NCBI RefSeq assembly: GCF_007829875.1
Contig: NZ_VIWV01000001.1
Location: 1,736,001 to 1,800,000 of the forward strand
DNA: 64,000 nt
From: Streptomyces capillispiralis
GTDB taxonomy: Bacteria > Actinomycetota > Actinomycetes > Streptomycetales > Streptomycetaceae
Direction: 5' to 3'
Part shown: positions 52,128 through 62,500 of the stretch, piece after piece
Numbering within the stretch: position 1 is the stretch's first letter
Layout of the letters: each line of letters starts with the position of its first letter
The notes under the pieces: model-generated
The model's input: the letters and a program-made list of their open reading frames with translations, nothing else
Databases searched by the model: none
What the model was told of the DNA's origin: nothing
Position numbers and translations under genes: made by a program

Positions 52128-52398
52128 CGGTCGCGCGATAGGCTCTTCGGGTGCATCCCCGTACGGCGGTTCCCGGCTGCGGCACGCCGTCACATCCGTC
52201 ACATCCGTCACGCTTCGTCGACACGCAGGTAACGGTGGGGCCGCGGGCGGGAGGCGGGGCGAGGGGCCGGGTATGCCGCCCGTTGCCGGGGCACGACGTC
52301 CCGGACGGCGCCCGGCCGGGGCCGCCGGTGCCGCCCCCGCGAAGGGGCGCGCCGGGCGCGCCGTACCCTTGACGGTTGAAAGCAGGAGCACCCGCTCC

Positions 52399-52845
52399 AT
52401 GAACGGACCCGCTGTGCACGAACCTCCCGCCGCCTCCACCTCCTGGCGCGTCGCGCTGCCGCACACCACCGCGGCCGTGCCCGTGGCCCGTGCACTGGTC
52501 CGCACGGCACTGGCCGAGCGGGAGCACTCCGCCGACAGCGACACCGCGGAGCTGCTGACGGCCGAGCTGGTGGCCAACGCCGTGGAGCACACCTCGGGCG
52601 GCGCGCCGATAGAGCTGGTGGTGCGGCTGCTGCCGGCCGGTTTCCACGTCGAGGTGCACGACACCGACCCGGCACCGCCCGGCGACCTCACCCGTCCGGT
52701 CCTCGAGGCTCCGGACCCCTGGCAGGAGCACGGGCGCGGACTGCTGCTGATCCGCGCGCTGAGCTCGTCCTGCGGCCACCGTCCCACCGAGTCGGGCAAG
52801 GCCGTGTGGTTCCGGCTGCCGGGCCAGCGGCGGCGCCCGGCCTGA
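52399..52845 (+). CDS. ATP-binding protein, RsbW/SpoIIAB-like anti-sigma kinase domain
   Basis: This 148-residue protein is a single HATPase_c_2 domain. Conserved ATP-site motifs are present: the N-box LLTAELVANAVEHTSG, the G1 box VEVHDTDPAPP and the G2 box EHGRGLLLIRALSSSCG. Streptomyces carries dozens of these; some phosphorylate anti-anti-sigma proteins, most are unassigned. The ATG at 52399 follows GCAGGAGCACCCGCTCC. No sigma factor or anti-anti-sigma gene lies beside it, so its partner is unknown. It ends in a hairpin shared with the convergent arcB gene. Confidence 0.88.
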   Translation: MNGPAVHEPPAASTSWRVALPHTTAAVPVARALVRTALAEREHSADSDTAELLTAELVANAVEHTSGGAPIELVVRLLPAGFHVEVHDTDPAPPGDLTRPVLEAPDPWQEHGRGLLLIRALSSSCGHRPTESGKAVWFRLPGQRRRPA

Positions 52846-52860
52846 CCGCCCCCGGTCAGG
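52841..52860. terminator. Bidirectional terminator between the kinase-like gene and arcB
   Basis: CCTGACCG (52841-52848) pairs with CGGTCAGG (52853-52860) around CCCC. The stem contains or abuts both stop codons of the convergent genes. Confidence 0.7.
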
Positions 52861-53863
52861 CGAGGGTCGCGACCAGCACCGCCTTGATGGTGTGCATGCG
52901 ATTCTCCGCCTCGTCGAAGACGACCGAGTGCTCCGACTCGAACACCTCGTCGGTCACCTCCAGGGAGGTGAGGCCGTGGCTGTCGAAGATGTCCCGGCCG
53001 ACCTGGGTGCCGAGGTCGTGGAAGGCGGGCAGGCAGTGCAGGAACCGGACGTCCGGGTTGCCGGTGGCGCGCAGGACGTCCATGGTCACCGCGTACGGCG
53101 CGAGGGCCGTGATCCGCTCGTCCCACACCTCCTTGGGCTCCCCCATGGACACCCAGACGTCCGTGGCGACGAAGTCGGCGCCCGCGACCCCCTCGGTGAC
53201 GTCCTCGGTGAGCGTGACGCGGGCCCCGCTGACGGCGGCGAGCTCCCGGGCGCGGTCGACGACCTCCTGGGCGGGCCAGTACGACTTCGGGGCGACGACG
53301 CGGACGTCCATGCCCAGCAGGGCCGCGGTCACCAGGTAGGAGTTGCCCATGTTGAAGCGGGCGTCACCGAGGTAGGCGAAGGCGGTGTCCGTGAGCGGCC
53401 TGGTGCCGTGCTCGGTCATGGTGAGCACGTCGGCGAGCATCTGGGTGGGGTGCCAGTCGTCGGTGAGCCCGTTGAAGACCGGCACCCCGGCGTACGCCGC
53501 GAGTTCCTCCACCTTGGCCTGGCTGTCGCCCCGGTACTCGATGCCGTCGTACATCCGGCCCAGCACCCGGGCGGTGTCCTTGACCGACTCCTTGTGCCCC
53601 ATCTGCGAGCCGGACGGGTCCAGGTACGTCGTGGAGGCGCCCTGGTCGGCGGCCGCGACCTCGAACGCGCAGCGGGTGCGCGTCGAGGTCTTCTCGAAGA
53701 TCAGCGCGATGTTCCTGCCCCGCAGGTACTGGACCTCGGCCCCGGCGCGCTTGGCGGCCTTCAGCTCGGCGGCCAGCTCCACCAGGCCGAGGAACTCCTG
53801 CGCGGTGAAGTCCAGCTCCTTGAGGAAGTGGCGGCCGGCGAGGGCGGTCGGGACAGTCGCCAT
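52856..53863 (-). CDS. arcB: Ornithine carbamoyltransferase
   Basis: This 335-residue cytoplasmic enzyme interconverts ornithine plus carbamoyl phosphate with citrulline plus phosphate. The carbamoyl-phosphate site STRTR is in [18 protein letters not shown] in [13 protein letters not shown], the ornithine loop in DVWVSMGEP and the catalytic Cys in [10 protein letters not shown]. Its length matches the anabolic/catabolic OTCase family. It lies just downstream of arginine deiminase, so catabolic use is likely, although sequence alone does not separate ArgF from ArcB. Its own promoter region carries a palindrome resembling an arginine-regulator box. Confidence 0.93.
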   Translation of the reverse strand: MATVPTALAGRHFLKELDFTAQEFLGLVELAAELKAAKRAGAEVQYLRGRNIALIFEKTSTRTRCAFEVAAADQGASTTYLDPSGSQMGHKESVKDTARVLGRMYDGIEYRGDSQAKVEELAAYAGVPVFNGLTDDWHPTQMLADVLTMTEHGTRPLTDTAFAYLGDARFNMGNSYLVTAALLGMDVRVVAPKSYWPAQEVVDRARELAAVSGARVTLTEDVTEGVAGADFVATDVWVSMGEPKEVWDERITALAPYAVTMDVLRATGNPDVRFLHCLPAFHDLGTQVGRDIFDSHGLTSLEVTDEVFESEHSVVFDEAENRMHTIKAVLVATLA

Positions 53864-53904
53864 GGGGCGCTCCAGGGATGGGGGACACGAACCCTTGGAA
53901 GTCT

Positions 53905-53920
53905 ATACGATGAATTGTAT
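53905..53920 (-). promoter_or_regulatory. AT-rich palindrome before arcB (candidate ARG box)
   Basis: ATACGATGAATTGTAT has inverted ATAC/GTAT ends with an AT-rich centre, and GTATAGA is repeated 20 bases apart around it. It is 42-57 bases before the arcB start and stands out from the GC-rich surroundings. It resembles ArgR/AhrC-type operators; the binding protein is inferred. Confidence 0.5.
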
Positions 53921-53922
53921 TT

Positions 53923-55146
53923 CTATACGGGGTCCCGCTGGACGGGACAGCTCATGCAGCGCGGCCCTCCCCTGCCCCGCCCCAGCTCGCTGCCCGGGAT
54001 CTCTATGACCTCGATGCCCTGCTTGCGCAGATGCGTGTTGGTGGTGGCGTTCCGCTCGTAGGCGACGACGACGCCCGGCTCCACGGCCAGCACGTTGCAG
54101 CCGTCGTCCCACTGCTCGCGCTCGGCCGCGTGCACGTCCTGGGTGGCGGTCAGCACCCGGATCTCGCTGAGTCCGAGGGCGGCGGCGATCGCGCGGTGCA
54201 TGTGTTCCGGCGGATGGTCGGTGACCTTCAGCTCCTTGTCCCCCGCGCCCGGCTCGATGGTGTACGAGCGGAGCATGCCGAGGCCCGCGTACTGGGTGAA
54301 GGTGTCGCCGTCGACCATCGTCATCACGGTGTCCAGGTGCATGAACGCGCGTCTCTTCGGCATGTCGAGGGCCACGATGGTCTCGGCGGACCCGGCCGCG
54401 AACAGCTTGTGCGCGAGCATCTCCACGGCCTGCGGGGTGGTCCGCTCGCTCATCCCGATCAGCACCGCCCCGTTGCCGATGACCAGGACGTCCCCGCCCT
54501 CGATCGTGGACGGGTAGTCGGCCTGCCCCTCGGACCAGACGTGGAAGGACTCCGCGCGGAAGAGGGGGTGGTGCCGGTAGATCGCCTCGAAGTGCACGGT
54601 CTCGCGCTGCCGGGCCGGCCAGCGCATCGCGTTGATGGAGACACCGTCGTAGATCCAGGCGGAGGTGTCGCGGGTGAAGAGGTGGTTGGGCAGCGGGCCG
54701 AGGAGGAAGTCGTCGAGCTCCATCGCGTGGAAGCGCACGGAGGTCGGCTCCGGGTGGGCGTCCAGGAACTCCCGCTTGGTCATCCCGCCGACCAGCACCT
54801 CGGCCAGCTCGGACGCCGGGAGCGTCTCGAACGCGGCCCGCAGGTGGTCGGTGGCGAGCGGGCCGTACTCCTTCTCGTCGAAGACGCGGTCCAGGACGAG
54901 GCCGCGGGCCGCCGGGATCTCCAGCGTCTCGGCGAGCAGGTCACCGAAGAGGTGCACGGTGACGCCCCGGTCGCGCAGGACGTCGGCGAACCCGTCGTGC
55001 TCGGCGCGCGCCCGGCGCACCCAGAGCACGTCGTCGAAGAGCAGGGCGTCCTTGTTGCTGGGGGTGAGCCTTTTGAGCTCGAGATCGGGCCGGTGCAGGA
55101 TCACCCGGCGGAGCCGTCCGGCCTCGGAGTCGACGTGGTAGGTCAT
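53923..55146 (-). CDS. arcA: Arginine deiminase
   Basis: This 407-residue guanidino-group hydrolase converts arginine to citrulline and ammonia. Family motifs are [35 protein letters not shown] with the catalytic His, and the catalytic Cys in [13 protein letters not shown] near the C-terminus. The start at 55146 ([20 protein letters not shown]) follows GGATGGAGGC. arcB is 59 bases downstream, giving two of the three deiminase-pathway steps; carbamate kinase (arcC) is not in the window, so ATP formation would need a gene elsewhere. The HExxH gene lies 65 bases upstream on the same strand and could be read into this operon. Confidence 0.95.
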   Translation of the reverse strand: MTYHVDSEAGRLRRVILHRPDLELKRLTPSNKDALLFDDVLWVRRARAEHDGFADVLRDRGVTVHLFGDLLAETLEIPAARGLVLDRVFDEKEYGPLATDHLRAAFETLPASELAEVLVGGMTKREFLDAHPEPTSVRFHAMELDDFLLGPLPNHLFTRDTSAWIYDGVSINAMRWPARQRETVHFEAIYRHHPLFRAESFHVWSEGQADYPSTIEGGDVLVIGNGAVLIGMSERTTPQAVEMLAHKLFAAGSAETIVALDMPKRRAFMHLDTVMTMVDGDTFTQYAGLGMLRSYTIEPGAGDKELKVTDHPPEHMHRAIAAALGLSEIRVLTATQDVHAAEREQWDDGCNVLAVEPGVVVAYERNATTNTHLRKQGIEVIEIPGSELGRGRGGPRCMSCPVQRDPV

Positions 55147-55211
55147 GCCTCCATCCTGACCATCCGGGCGCCCGTTCACCCCTGTCCGCCGGGTACGGAA
55201 ATCCGCTTCCG

Positions 55212-56996
55212 TCAGCCGCGGGGTCCCGGCCGGACCGGCTCGGGCCGCGCCAGGTCGGGCCGGGCGAGCGCGGGTCGGGCCGGCCCGGGGCGGGCCAGCT
55301 CGGGTCGGGCCAGCAGCCGCCGTGCCCCGGGGCCCCGGTCCAGCGCGGCGCGGGCGACGATCCACCCGGCGAGCAGGTGCGGGTCACCGGGCTCCCGGCG
55401 CAGCCCCTCGTCGTACCCGGCCAGCGCGGCGGCGGCGTCACCGGCGGCGAGGTGTTCGTCGGGGGTGGCGGGGTCGGTGGGCGGGAGGGCGAAGGCGTGG
55501 GTGCGGTGGTCGGGCCAGGGAGCCCGGTCCGTGCGCAGCCGGAGGGGGGCCGACAGGGGCGGGGGGACGGGCTCGCCCCCGGGTGGCACGGAGTGCCCGT
55601 CCGGTTCGTGGTGGGCGGGCGGGGCCACGTTGCGCAGGCGCCACTCGGTGCGGTGGAGGGCGGCGGCGGTACGGGCACGGGCCGCGGCGGCCGGGTCCAC
55701 GGGTTCGCGCAGCCAGCCGTCCAGCGTCCGGGCCAGCCCGCCGACCAGGCCGTGCCCGTCCGCCGTGAGACGTCCGCTGGTGAGGAGGGTGCGCACCACG
55801 AGCCGGCTCTGCGTCCGGCGCAGGGCGAAGTGGTAGGCCGCCGTCCCGCGATGTTCCGGGTCGGACAGCCGGTCCCGCCAGAACCCGGCGACACCGGTGA
55901 AGGCGTAGGCGCCGTGCAGCAGACCGGTCAGGTGGCGCGGGTCGGGGCGCCAGGGGGCGTAGTGGCGCTCCGCGCGGTCGTCGTCGAGGAGCGGGAAGAG
56001 GTGGAGCAGCGCGGCGAGCTTGCTGTGCTGGAACTCGTGGACCAGCGCCTCCGCCAGCGCGAGCGGCGAGGAGGGGCGGGCGATGACCATCGCGCCGTAG
56101 GAGTCGCCGCTGGAGGCCGAGACCCGCACGTCGGGGGGTGGCGGGGGCAGCAGGCCTGTGCGTTCCCACGGGACGACGGACCGGATCACGGCGGGGTCGA
56201 GCCGCCCGGGCCCGGCTCCGGGCCGGCGAGCGAGGATCGCGGTGGCCTCGTCGAACAGCCGCTGCCAGGCCGCCGCCTCGTCGTCGTCCAGCCGGGCGGG
56301 CGGGATGGGGTCGTCGAGGTCGCGGTAGGGGTCCAGGTCGTCCAGGGGGATGGCCGCGGAGCCGGCCGTGAGGGTGCGGAGGGGGAGCCAGCCGGTGCCG
56401 GCGGGCGGTTCCTCACCCACCGGGACGGACGCGGGGCGGCAGGTCAGGGACGCCGGCCCGCCCGCCCGCCCCGGCCCCGTCAGGGTCAGTTCGCCGGCCC
56501 GGGTGCGCGCGGTGCCCTCCGTCAGCCCGGCCGCCGCGTCCGGAAGCCGGGCCAGTCCCAGACCGGGCAGGGGCAGCGTCCCGTCGTGCAACGGAACGCG
56601 CAGAACCGTTTCGGTTCCGGCGTGCAGCGACGCGGCGACCGCGAGGGTGTTCAACCGTCCCGCCTCCGACCACAGTTCCGGCCCGGTCGCGGTCCCGTGC
56701 AGACGGCGCAGCAGGTGCGCGATCCAGGCACCGGTCGTCGGGGCGAGCAGCAGCCGCTCGACCGGCCCCGGCGCCCGCCCGGCGGCCTCCTTGAACACTC
56801 GCCAGGCCTCGGCGGCGGGGGTCAGCGGGGTGGGCACGTCGCCGAGCCGGTTCAGCAGGGTGCGCAGCAGCAGCAGGCGGCGGGCGCGCTCCCCCTGTTC
56901 GAGGAAGGCGACGGCCTGTGCGGAGCCACCGCCGGCGGCCAGTTCCGCGAAGAGGGGTTCGGGCATGCGGAACGGGGCAGTGCGCGGCGCATTCAT
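55212..56996 (-). CDS. HExxH-motif putative peptide beta-hydroxylase (aKG-HExxH/mod_HExxH type)
   Basis: This 594-residue protein carries a metal-binding HEFQH motif near residue 320 ([20 protein letters not shown]), followed by a long helical region ([20 protein letters not shown]). This matches the HExxH peptide-modification family first noticed with FxSxx-COOH peptides and later shown in some members to hydroxylate peptide residues using 2-oxoglutarate. In FxsB proteins the domain is fused to a radical SAM enzyme; here it stands alone. The C-terminus ends in repeated ARPxL/ARPxP units from about residue 560. The start is ATG 56996 or the adjacent GTG 56999, behind GGAGG. A 76-residue peptide gene ends 67 bases upstream, the likely substrate. 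Confidence 0.75.
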   Translation of the reverse strand: MNAPRTAPFRMPEPLFAELAAGGGSAQAVAFLEQGERARRLLLLRTLLNRLGDVPTPLTPAAEAWRVFKEAAGRAPGPVERLLLAPTTGAWIAHLLRRLHGTATGPELWSEAGRLNTLAVAASLHAGTETVLRVPLHDGTLPLPGLGLARLPDAAAGLTEGTARTRAGELTLTGPGRAGGPASLTCRPASVPVGEEPPAGTGWLPLRTLTAGSAAIPLDDLDPYRDLDDPIPPARLDDDEAAAWQRLFDEATAILARRPGAGPGRLDPAVIRSVVPWERTGLLPPPPPDVRVSASSGDSYGAMVIARPSSPLALAEALVHEFQHSKLAALLHLFPLLDDDRAERHYAPWRPDPRHLTGLLHGAYAFTGVAGFWRDRLSDPEHRGTAAYHFALRRTQSRLVVRTLLTSGRLTADGHGLVGGLARTLDGWLREPVDPAAAARARTAAALHRTEWRLRNVAPPAHHEPDGHSVPPGGEPVPPPLSAPLRLRTDRAPWPDHRTHAFALPPTDPATPDEHLAAGDAAAALAGYDEGLRREPGDPHLLAGWIVARAALDRGPGARRLLARPELARPGPARPALARPDLARPEPVRPGPRG

Positions 56997-57066
56997 CACC
57001 GGGGACCTCCGGTCGGTGGGCGGGCGGGGGAACCCGGTGGGGCGCGCTCCCCCTGCTCCGGGGCCG

Positions 57067-57297
57067 CTACTCGGCGCGGGCGTTGGGTATTTCGCCGCCG
57101 CCCCGGATGCTGCCGCGGGACCGCAGGACCTCCGCGAGAAGACGATGGCCGGATCGGAGGGGCCCCAGGCCGTCCACGGCGGTCAGGGGAAGCGCCGCGA
57201 GATCCGCCAGGTCCGACTCCCGGACAGGAGTCCCCGCATCGAGGGTCGGCTCCCGGGCGGCGGCTTCGGCGTTGCGGTGAGCGGGCGGCTGATGCAA
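57067..57297 (-). CDS. Small protein, possible precursor peptide for the HExxH enzyme
   Basis: This 76-residue ORF starts at a TTG (57297) with GAAGGGGGA seven bases upstream. It reads MHQPPAHRNAEAAAREPTLD, then ESDLADLAALPLTAVDGLGP and a C-terminus EVLRSRGSIRGGGEIPNARA-E. The DLxDLxxxPLxxV pattern resembles the leader region of FxSxx-COOH peptides, but the defining C-terminal F-x-S-x-x is missing; instead there is a Gly-rich stretch and an Asn/Arg tail. It lies immediately upstream of the HExxH gene on the same strand. Assignment as a modified peptide is an inference from size, leader pattern and position; a longer GTG start at 57318 is possible. Confidence 0.6.
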   Translation of the reverse strand: MHQPPAHRNAEAAAREPTLDAGTPVRESDLADLAALPLTAVDGLGPLRSGHRLLAEVLRSRGSIRGGGEIPNARAE

Positions 57298-58121
57298 GGT
57301 GCGTCCCCCTTCTCGCACGGTGGCACGCGATGCCCCGTGTCCTTGAATCCATCATGGCCATTGAGTGCCGCATCGAAAACCGTACGATCACGCCACCCGA
57401 TCATCATTCACCGCGCGCATGGGGTACGGGAGCCGTGCATCAGTCCGAATGCCCTGCCCGTCAGGCCGCGCGCCCGGTGCCGGTGTCCGCACGCAGGACG
57501 CCCGAGGACGGCACCGCCGCGCACCGGGCCGGTGCCGCACGCGACCGGTGGACACGCCCGTGGCGTCCGTGCCGAACTCCCTGTCACGGGACGGGCTGCT
57601 GGGGCGTGACGGCCTGGCGCGAGACCGGCGCCGGGCGGCCGGCACAGGCCCGGCCGCCTGCGGGTCCGCCCGCGGCACGGCACGGCGGGACGAGGGACGA
57701 ACGGCGCTTGCCCACCGGCCCGCGGGCCAAAGAACACCAGTGCCCCGGCGCACACGGGCCCGCGCCGCCGGACCCCCGGGTTACTGCAGAGTACGGCCCG
57801 CTCCCCTGAGGGCCGCGAGACATGTCCGTACGGCCGGAAACAGTCCCTCCGGATCGGCGGGCCGGCCGCGCGACCCACGCGGCGCCGTTCTTGAGGGCGC
57901 GCCGACGGCGCACGGCAGCACGGACGTCGGCCGGAGGCACTCCCGTCCCACAGCCGGACGGGACCGCCACCAGTGTGCTTCCCGTGACTCGGGAGAAGCA
58001 TGCCCGAGACACCCGATGCGCCGTCAGATGCCCTTTATCCTGGGAGAGTTGGCTTCGTGCAAGCGTGCGAAGACGCATCGGCGGCCACCTGGCCGACCGC
58101 ACACCGACCACAGGGGGACGC
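57298..58121. other. 824-base intergenic region, no recognisable gene
   Basis: Between the divergent small-peptide gene and the CPA2 antiporter gene. All frames give Arg/Pro/Gly-rich translations without conserved motifs, and none has a good ribosome-binding site. It must hold the promoter of the peptide/HExxH genes (a slightly AT-richer patch lies at about 57345-57420) and that of the antiporter. Decayed genes cannot be excluded. Confidence 0.5.
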
Positions 58122-59444
58122 ATGAGCCCTGACGCGCTGATCGCGCACTTCGTGGGCGCCTCGGCCCTGATCCTGGTGGCCGCGCACGCGGCCGGCTGGG
58201 CGGCCCGGAAGCTGGGCCAGCCGTACATCGTCGGCCAGCTGACGGCGGGGATAGCGCTCGGTCCCTCCCTGCTCGGCCATACGGCACCCGGCGTGTACGA
58301 GGCGTTGTTCCCCGAAGAGATCGGTACGGCCCTGACCGGGTTCGCGCAGTTCTCCCTGGTGGTGTTCCTGTTCGCGGTCGGCTACGAGCTGGACCTGAAG
58401 CTGCTGGGCGACCGCGCGCGCACGGCGGTGACGGTGGCACTGGCCTCGTTCCTGGTGCCGATGGCGGTGGGCAGCGGGGCCGCGCTGCTCTTCTGGGACC
58501 GGCTGCGGGCCCTCGGCATGCCGCGGGACCCGTCCGTGCCGATGGTCGTGTTCGCCGGGATCGCCCTGTCGGTCACGGCGGTCCCCGTCCTGACGGCCAT
58601 AGTGCGCGAGAACGGTCTGGCCCGTACGGTGCCCGGCGTGGTCGCGGTCTCGGCGGCGGGCCTGCTCGACGTGGTCTGCTGGACGGTGCTCGCGGGCGCG
58701 CTGATGGAGAACGGCGGCGACCACGCGCTCGGCTGGCCCTGGCGGGCGGTGATCGCGGCCGGGTTCGTCGCCGTGATACTCCTGGCGGCCCGGCCCCTGC
58801 TGCGCCTGCTGCTGCGGCGCACGCACATGGAGGCCTCGCTGCGGATGGCGCTGCTCATCGGCTTCGCCCTCGGGTCGGCCTGGGTGACGCACTCCCTGGG
58901 GCTGCACGTCATCTTCGGCGCGCTGCTGGCGGGTGTGGTCGCCCCCCGTGAGCCGGACGGCACCCTCGATCCCGATCTGCTGCGGCCCCTGCACGACGTC
59001 AGCTCGCTGCTGCTCCCGTTCTTCTTCGTGATCTCGGGCCAGGCCGTGGCGCTGAACGGCATGGGGGCCACGGGATGGGTGGCCGTACTGGTGGTGACGG
59101 CGCTGGCCGCGGTGACGAAGATCGGCAGCGGTCACGCGGCCGCCCGCCTGGGCGGTCTCGACCGGCACGACGCGCGCACCGTGGGCATCCTGATGAGCGC
59201 CCGCGGCCTCACCGAACTGATCGCCCTCAACGCGGGCCTGCAGGCGGGGCTGCTGAGCGAACGGCTCTACAGCGTCCTGGTGTTCATGGCCCTGGCCACC
59301 ACGCTCTTGACCCAGCCGCTGCTGTTGCTGACCCGCCGTCTGGCCGAACGGGAGTCCGGCCGTCCGGACGACGCGGCCGGACCTCCGGCCCCGGCCCCCG
59401 GGCAGGACGGCACCCGCACCGCCCCGGTGGCGGACCTGGGCTGA
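58122..59444 (+). CDS. CPA2-family cation/proton antiporter
   Basis: This 440-residue membrane protein has about 12 TM helices typical of monovalent cation:proton antiporter-2 proteins. Characteristic parts are GQPYIVGQLTAGIALGPSLL near the N-terminus, VFLFAVGYELDLKLL, ALSVTAVPVLTAIV, HVIFGALLAGVVAP and PFFFVISGQAVALNGMG. The ATG at 58122 follows CAGGGGGACGC. Members exchange Na+ or K+ for protons, and related copies in Streptomyces lie next to natural-product clusters where they may act in export or self-protection. No KTN/TrkA domain is attached. It converges on the FxSxx-system protein gene, and its specificity is unknown. Confidence 0.9.
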   Translation: MSPDALIAHFVGASALILVAAHAAGWAARKLGQPYIVGQLTAGIALGPSLLGHTAPGVYEALFPEEIGTALTGFAQFSLVVFLFAVGYELDLKLLGDRARTAVTVALASFLVPMAVGSGAALLFWDRLRALGMPRDPSVPMVVFAGIALSVTAVPVLTAIVRENGLARTVPGVVAVSAAGLLDVVCWTVLAGALMENGGDHALGWPWRAVIAAGFVAVILLAARPLLRLLLRRTHMEASLRMALLIGFALGSAWVTHSLGLHVIFGALLAGVVAPREPDGTLDPDLLRPLHDVSSLLLPFFFVISGQAVALNGMGATGWVAVLVVTALAAVTKIGSGHAAARLGGLDRHDARTVGILMSARGLTELIALNAGLQAGLLSERLYSVLVFMALATTLLTQPLLLLTRRLAERESGRPDDAAGPPAPAPGQDGTRTAPVADLG

Positions 59445-59452
59445 GGAGCCCC

Positions 59453-59481
59453 GTCCGGGTCCGGTTTCACCCGGCCCGGAC
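59453..59481. terminator. Terminator between the antiporter and TPR genes
   Basis: GTCCGGG plus CCGG (59453-59464, one-base bulge) pairs with CCGG plus CCCGGAC (59471-59481) around TTTCAC. Located between convergent genes. Confidence 0.55.
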
Positions 59482-59501
59482 GCTTCCCGTCGTCGCGCCG
59501 C

Positions 59502-62500
59502 TCAGAGGGGCATGGGCGCGAGGTCGCATTCGATACGGCGGCGCTGGCCGGCCGCGACCAGCCAGGGGTGCCCGGCCCGGACCACGCGGGTGAAGCCCTC
59601 CTCCGCCTTGCGCTGCAGCGCGTCCGCCTCCCCGCCCCGGCCAAGACCCCGCAGGTCGAGGGCGAGATTCGCGGTGCAGGAGAGGGTCAGCGGGTGCTCC
59701 GCCCCGGCCACCGCGGTGAGCGCGGCCAGGTTGGCCTCGTCGATCTCCTGTGCCCGGTCGAAGTCCAGCCGGGCGTAGGCGGTGCTGGCCCGGCCGATGT
59801 CGACGGTCAGCGTCATCACGTGGTCGGGTCCCACCGTGGCCACCAGTCTGCGGAAGGCGTCGTCCTCCAGCTCACCGGCGCTGTCCAGGGCGCCGTGCAT
59901 CCGCAGGGTGGCCGCGAGATTCGCCTTGGTCAGCAGCGTGTACGCGTGGTCGTCGCCGAGCAGCGACGCATAGTGCAGCGCCGTCTCCTCGCCGAGCCGG
60001 CGGGCCTCCTCGTACTTTCCGTCCAGCCGCCGGTCGACGGCGAGATTGGTCGCCGTGGCGAGCGAGTCGGCATGGACCGGACCGTAACGGGCCACGAAGT
60101 GGTCCAAGGTCTCCTCGGCGAGCTTCAGCGCCTCGTCGAGCGCCCCGTCCCGGCGGCGGCAAACCGCGAGGTTGCGGGCCACGCGCAGGGTGAGCGGGTG
60201 CTGCTCGCCCATCTCCTCCCGGGCCCTGCGGTAGACGTCCTCCTGGAAGTCCCGGGCCCTCGGGTAGTCGCCGTTCTCCCGCATGTCGATGGCGAGGGCG
60301 TTGAGGGTGTTCAGGGTGAGGTAGCTGCCGGGGCCGAACAACAGCTCGCGCTGCCGGGCGTTCTCCTGGTCCAGGACCAGCGCCTCGTCGAACCGCCCGC
60401 ACAGCCGCAGGTCGACACCCCAGCTGTGGGTCGCCGCCAGGGTGATCTCGTCATCGGTGCCGAACATGGTGCGGGCCAGCTCGGTCGCCTCCCGGCCGAG
60501 TTCCCGGGCCTCCGCGAACCTGCCCTGGTAGCGGCGGGCGTCGGCCATCGCGCTGAGCGAGTCGATGAGGTCCTCGGGGTCCGCCTGGATGCGCCGGGAG
60601 GCCTCCAGCGCCTTCTCGCTGAGCGGGATGGCCTCCCCGATCTGCCCGATCTGACGCAGGGCGAAGGCGAAGGTCTTCGTGATGCGGATGACGTTGATGT
60701 CGTCCTCGCCGGACGCCGCCAGCCAGGCGTTGTACGCCTGCCGGGCGAGGTCCGCGGCGCCTTCGTGGTCGCCCCAGGAGTAGAGGAACAGCACCGTGTT
60801 GGAGACGAGTTCCCGCACATAGGTGTCGGAGCTGGTGACCGCCTGCGAGGTGAGGATGTGCGGCAGCAGCGCCTGGTACGAACGCCACTCCTGCGACGAG
60901 GCGTAGTGGCCCGGCTTGGCGGCGGACAGCAACTGGTGGGCGGCGTCCCTCATGTGGGCGCGCTGTTCCGGGTCGAGCTTGGCCAGGAGCACCGTCTGCA
61001 GCAGGCGGTGCATCTGGAGTGTGTCGGTCCGGGGGTCGGTCTTGACCAGGGAGAACTGGTTGAGGTCGCGTACGGCCCGGTTGAGTTTGATCGACTCCCG
61101 CAGCAGGGGGTCCACCTCGGGCGTGATGTTGACGCCCCGGCCGCCGCGCAGCATGGACCGCGGAATGGGCTCGGGGGCCATGCTGGCGCAGATGTCGAGG
61201 AGCTGGCGGGCGCCGGGGTTCTTCTCCTTGATCCGCTCCAGCGAGATGTCCCAGGCGGCGGCCACGGAGACGGGGTAGTCGGGGGCGGGGTCCAGTTCGA
61301 GGATCTCGGGGCTGCGCTGGGCGAGCAGGTCGAGGTACTCGTCGACGAGCATGCCGGTGACCGCGCGCCAGGCACCGGCCTGCTCCACGGCGAGGGGCAG
61401 GTCACCGAGCGCGTCGGCGAGGCGGCCCGCCTCGTCCTCGGAGAGGTCGGGCGAGCGCTTCTGCAGCAGCTCGACGGACTCCTCGCGCTCGAACACGTTC
61501 ACCGGGAGCGGGGTCGCCACCCGTTCCCACGCCCGGTTGCGGGAGGTGATGATGACCTTGCCCGGCCCGCTGCTCGGGAAGTACTGGCGGACGGTTTCGA
61601 TGTCCTCGGCGTTGTCGAAGACGAGCAGCCACCTGTCGAACGGCTCACCGCGGCGCAGCGCGTCCAGGGCGGCCGGCACCGCCGTGTTGGCGGTCTCCTG
61701 CCCCGTCTGGGCGACGCCGAGGCGGGCCGCCAGGCGGGCCAGCGCGGCCAGGATGAGGCTCTCCCGCTCGGCCGGGATCCAGCAGATCACGTTGTACTGG
61801 TGCTGGTGGGTGTAGATGTACTCCAGGGCCAGCTGGGACTTGCCGACGCCGCCGAGACCGTGCAGGGCGTGCGGCAGCACGGCCGCCGTGTCCTGGGCGT
61901 CGAGCTGCTCCTCCACGGCCCTCAACAACGCCTGACGGCCGACGAACGAGTGGTTCCTGAGCGGAACGTCCACCATGAGGGCCGGCGTTGCGGTCGTGGT
62001 GCTCTGCATGAGCGGCTCAGCCTCCGGGGCTTCGTGTGGGGTCTCGGTCACCAGGCTCGGCACGGTGTCTCCAGACGCGACGCGAACGCCCGGTGCTGGA
62101 TGCCTCCCGTCCTGATCGTCGGGGGACTCGTCGCCGTCCGGGTGTTTCATGCTTCCGGATGGCTCCTGCGGCGCCCGTTCGGACGAGTCGGGAAGGAGCC
62201 TGGACAAGTCGGGTTCGATGCGGTTCGCCCGTTCGGAGTAGGGCCCCGAGAGCGCCCGCATCACGGCGAGTTCGCTGCGCACCCAGCCGCGCTCGGCCGG
62301 GTCGGGCAGCAGGGTGCCGACCGGGTCGCGCAGGGCGGCGCGCAGCGCCACGCCCCGCTCGCCGGCCGCCGGCAGGTCGCCCACCACGCTGACGGTGCGC
62401 GCGAGTTGGGACCGGGTGGTGGTGGCGAGCAGCGCCTCGCGCACGCCGTCGGCGAACTCGGGGCGGCCCCCGCCCTCGCTGTCCCAGTCGATCAGTCCGC

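Noticed and set aside
57365..58132. Possible gene in the gap before the antiporter
   Set aside because: Basic, low-complexity translation, no ribosome-binding site and competing frames on both strands.
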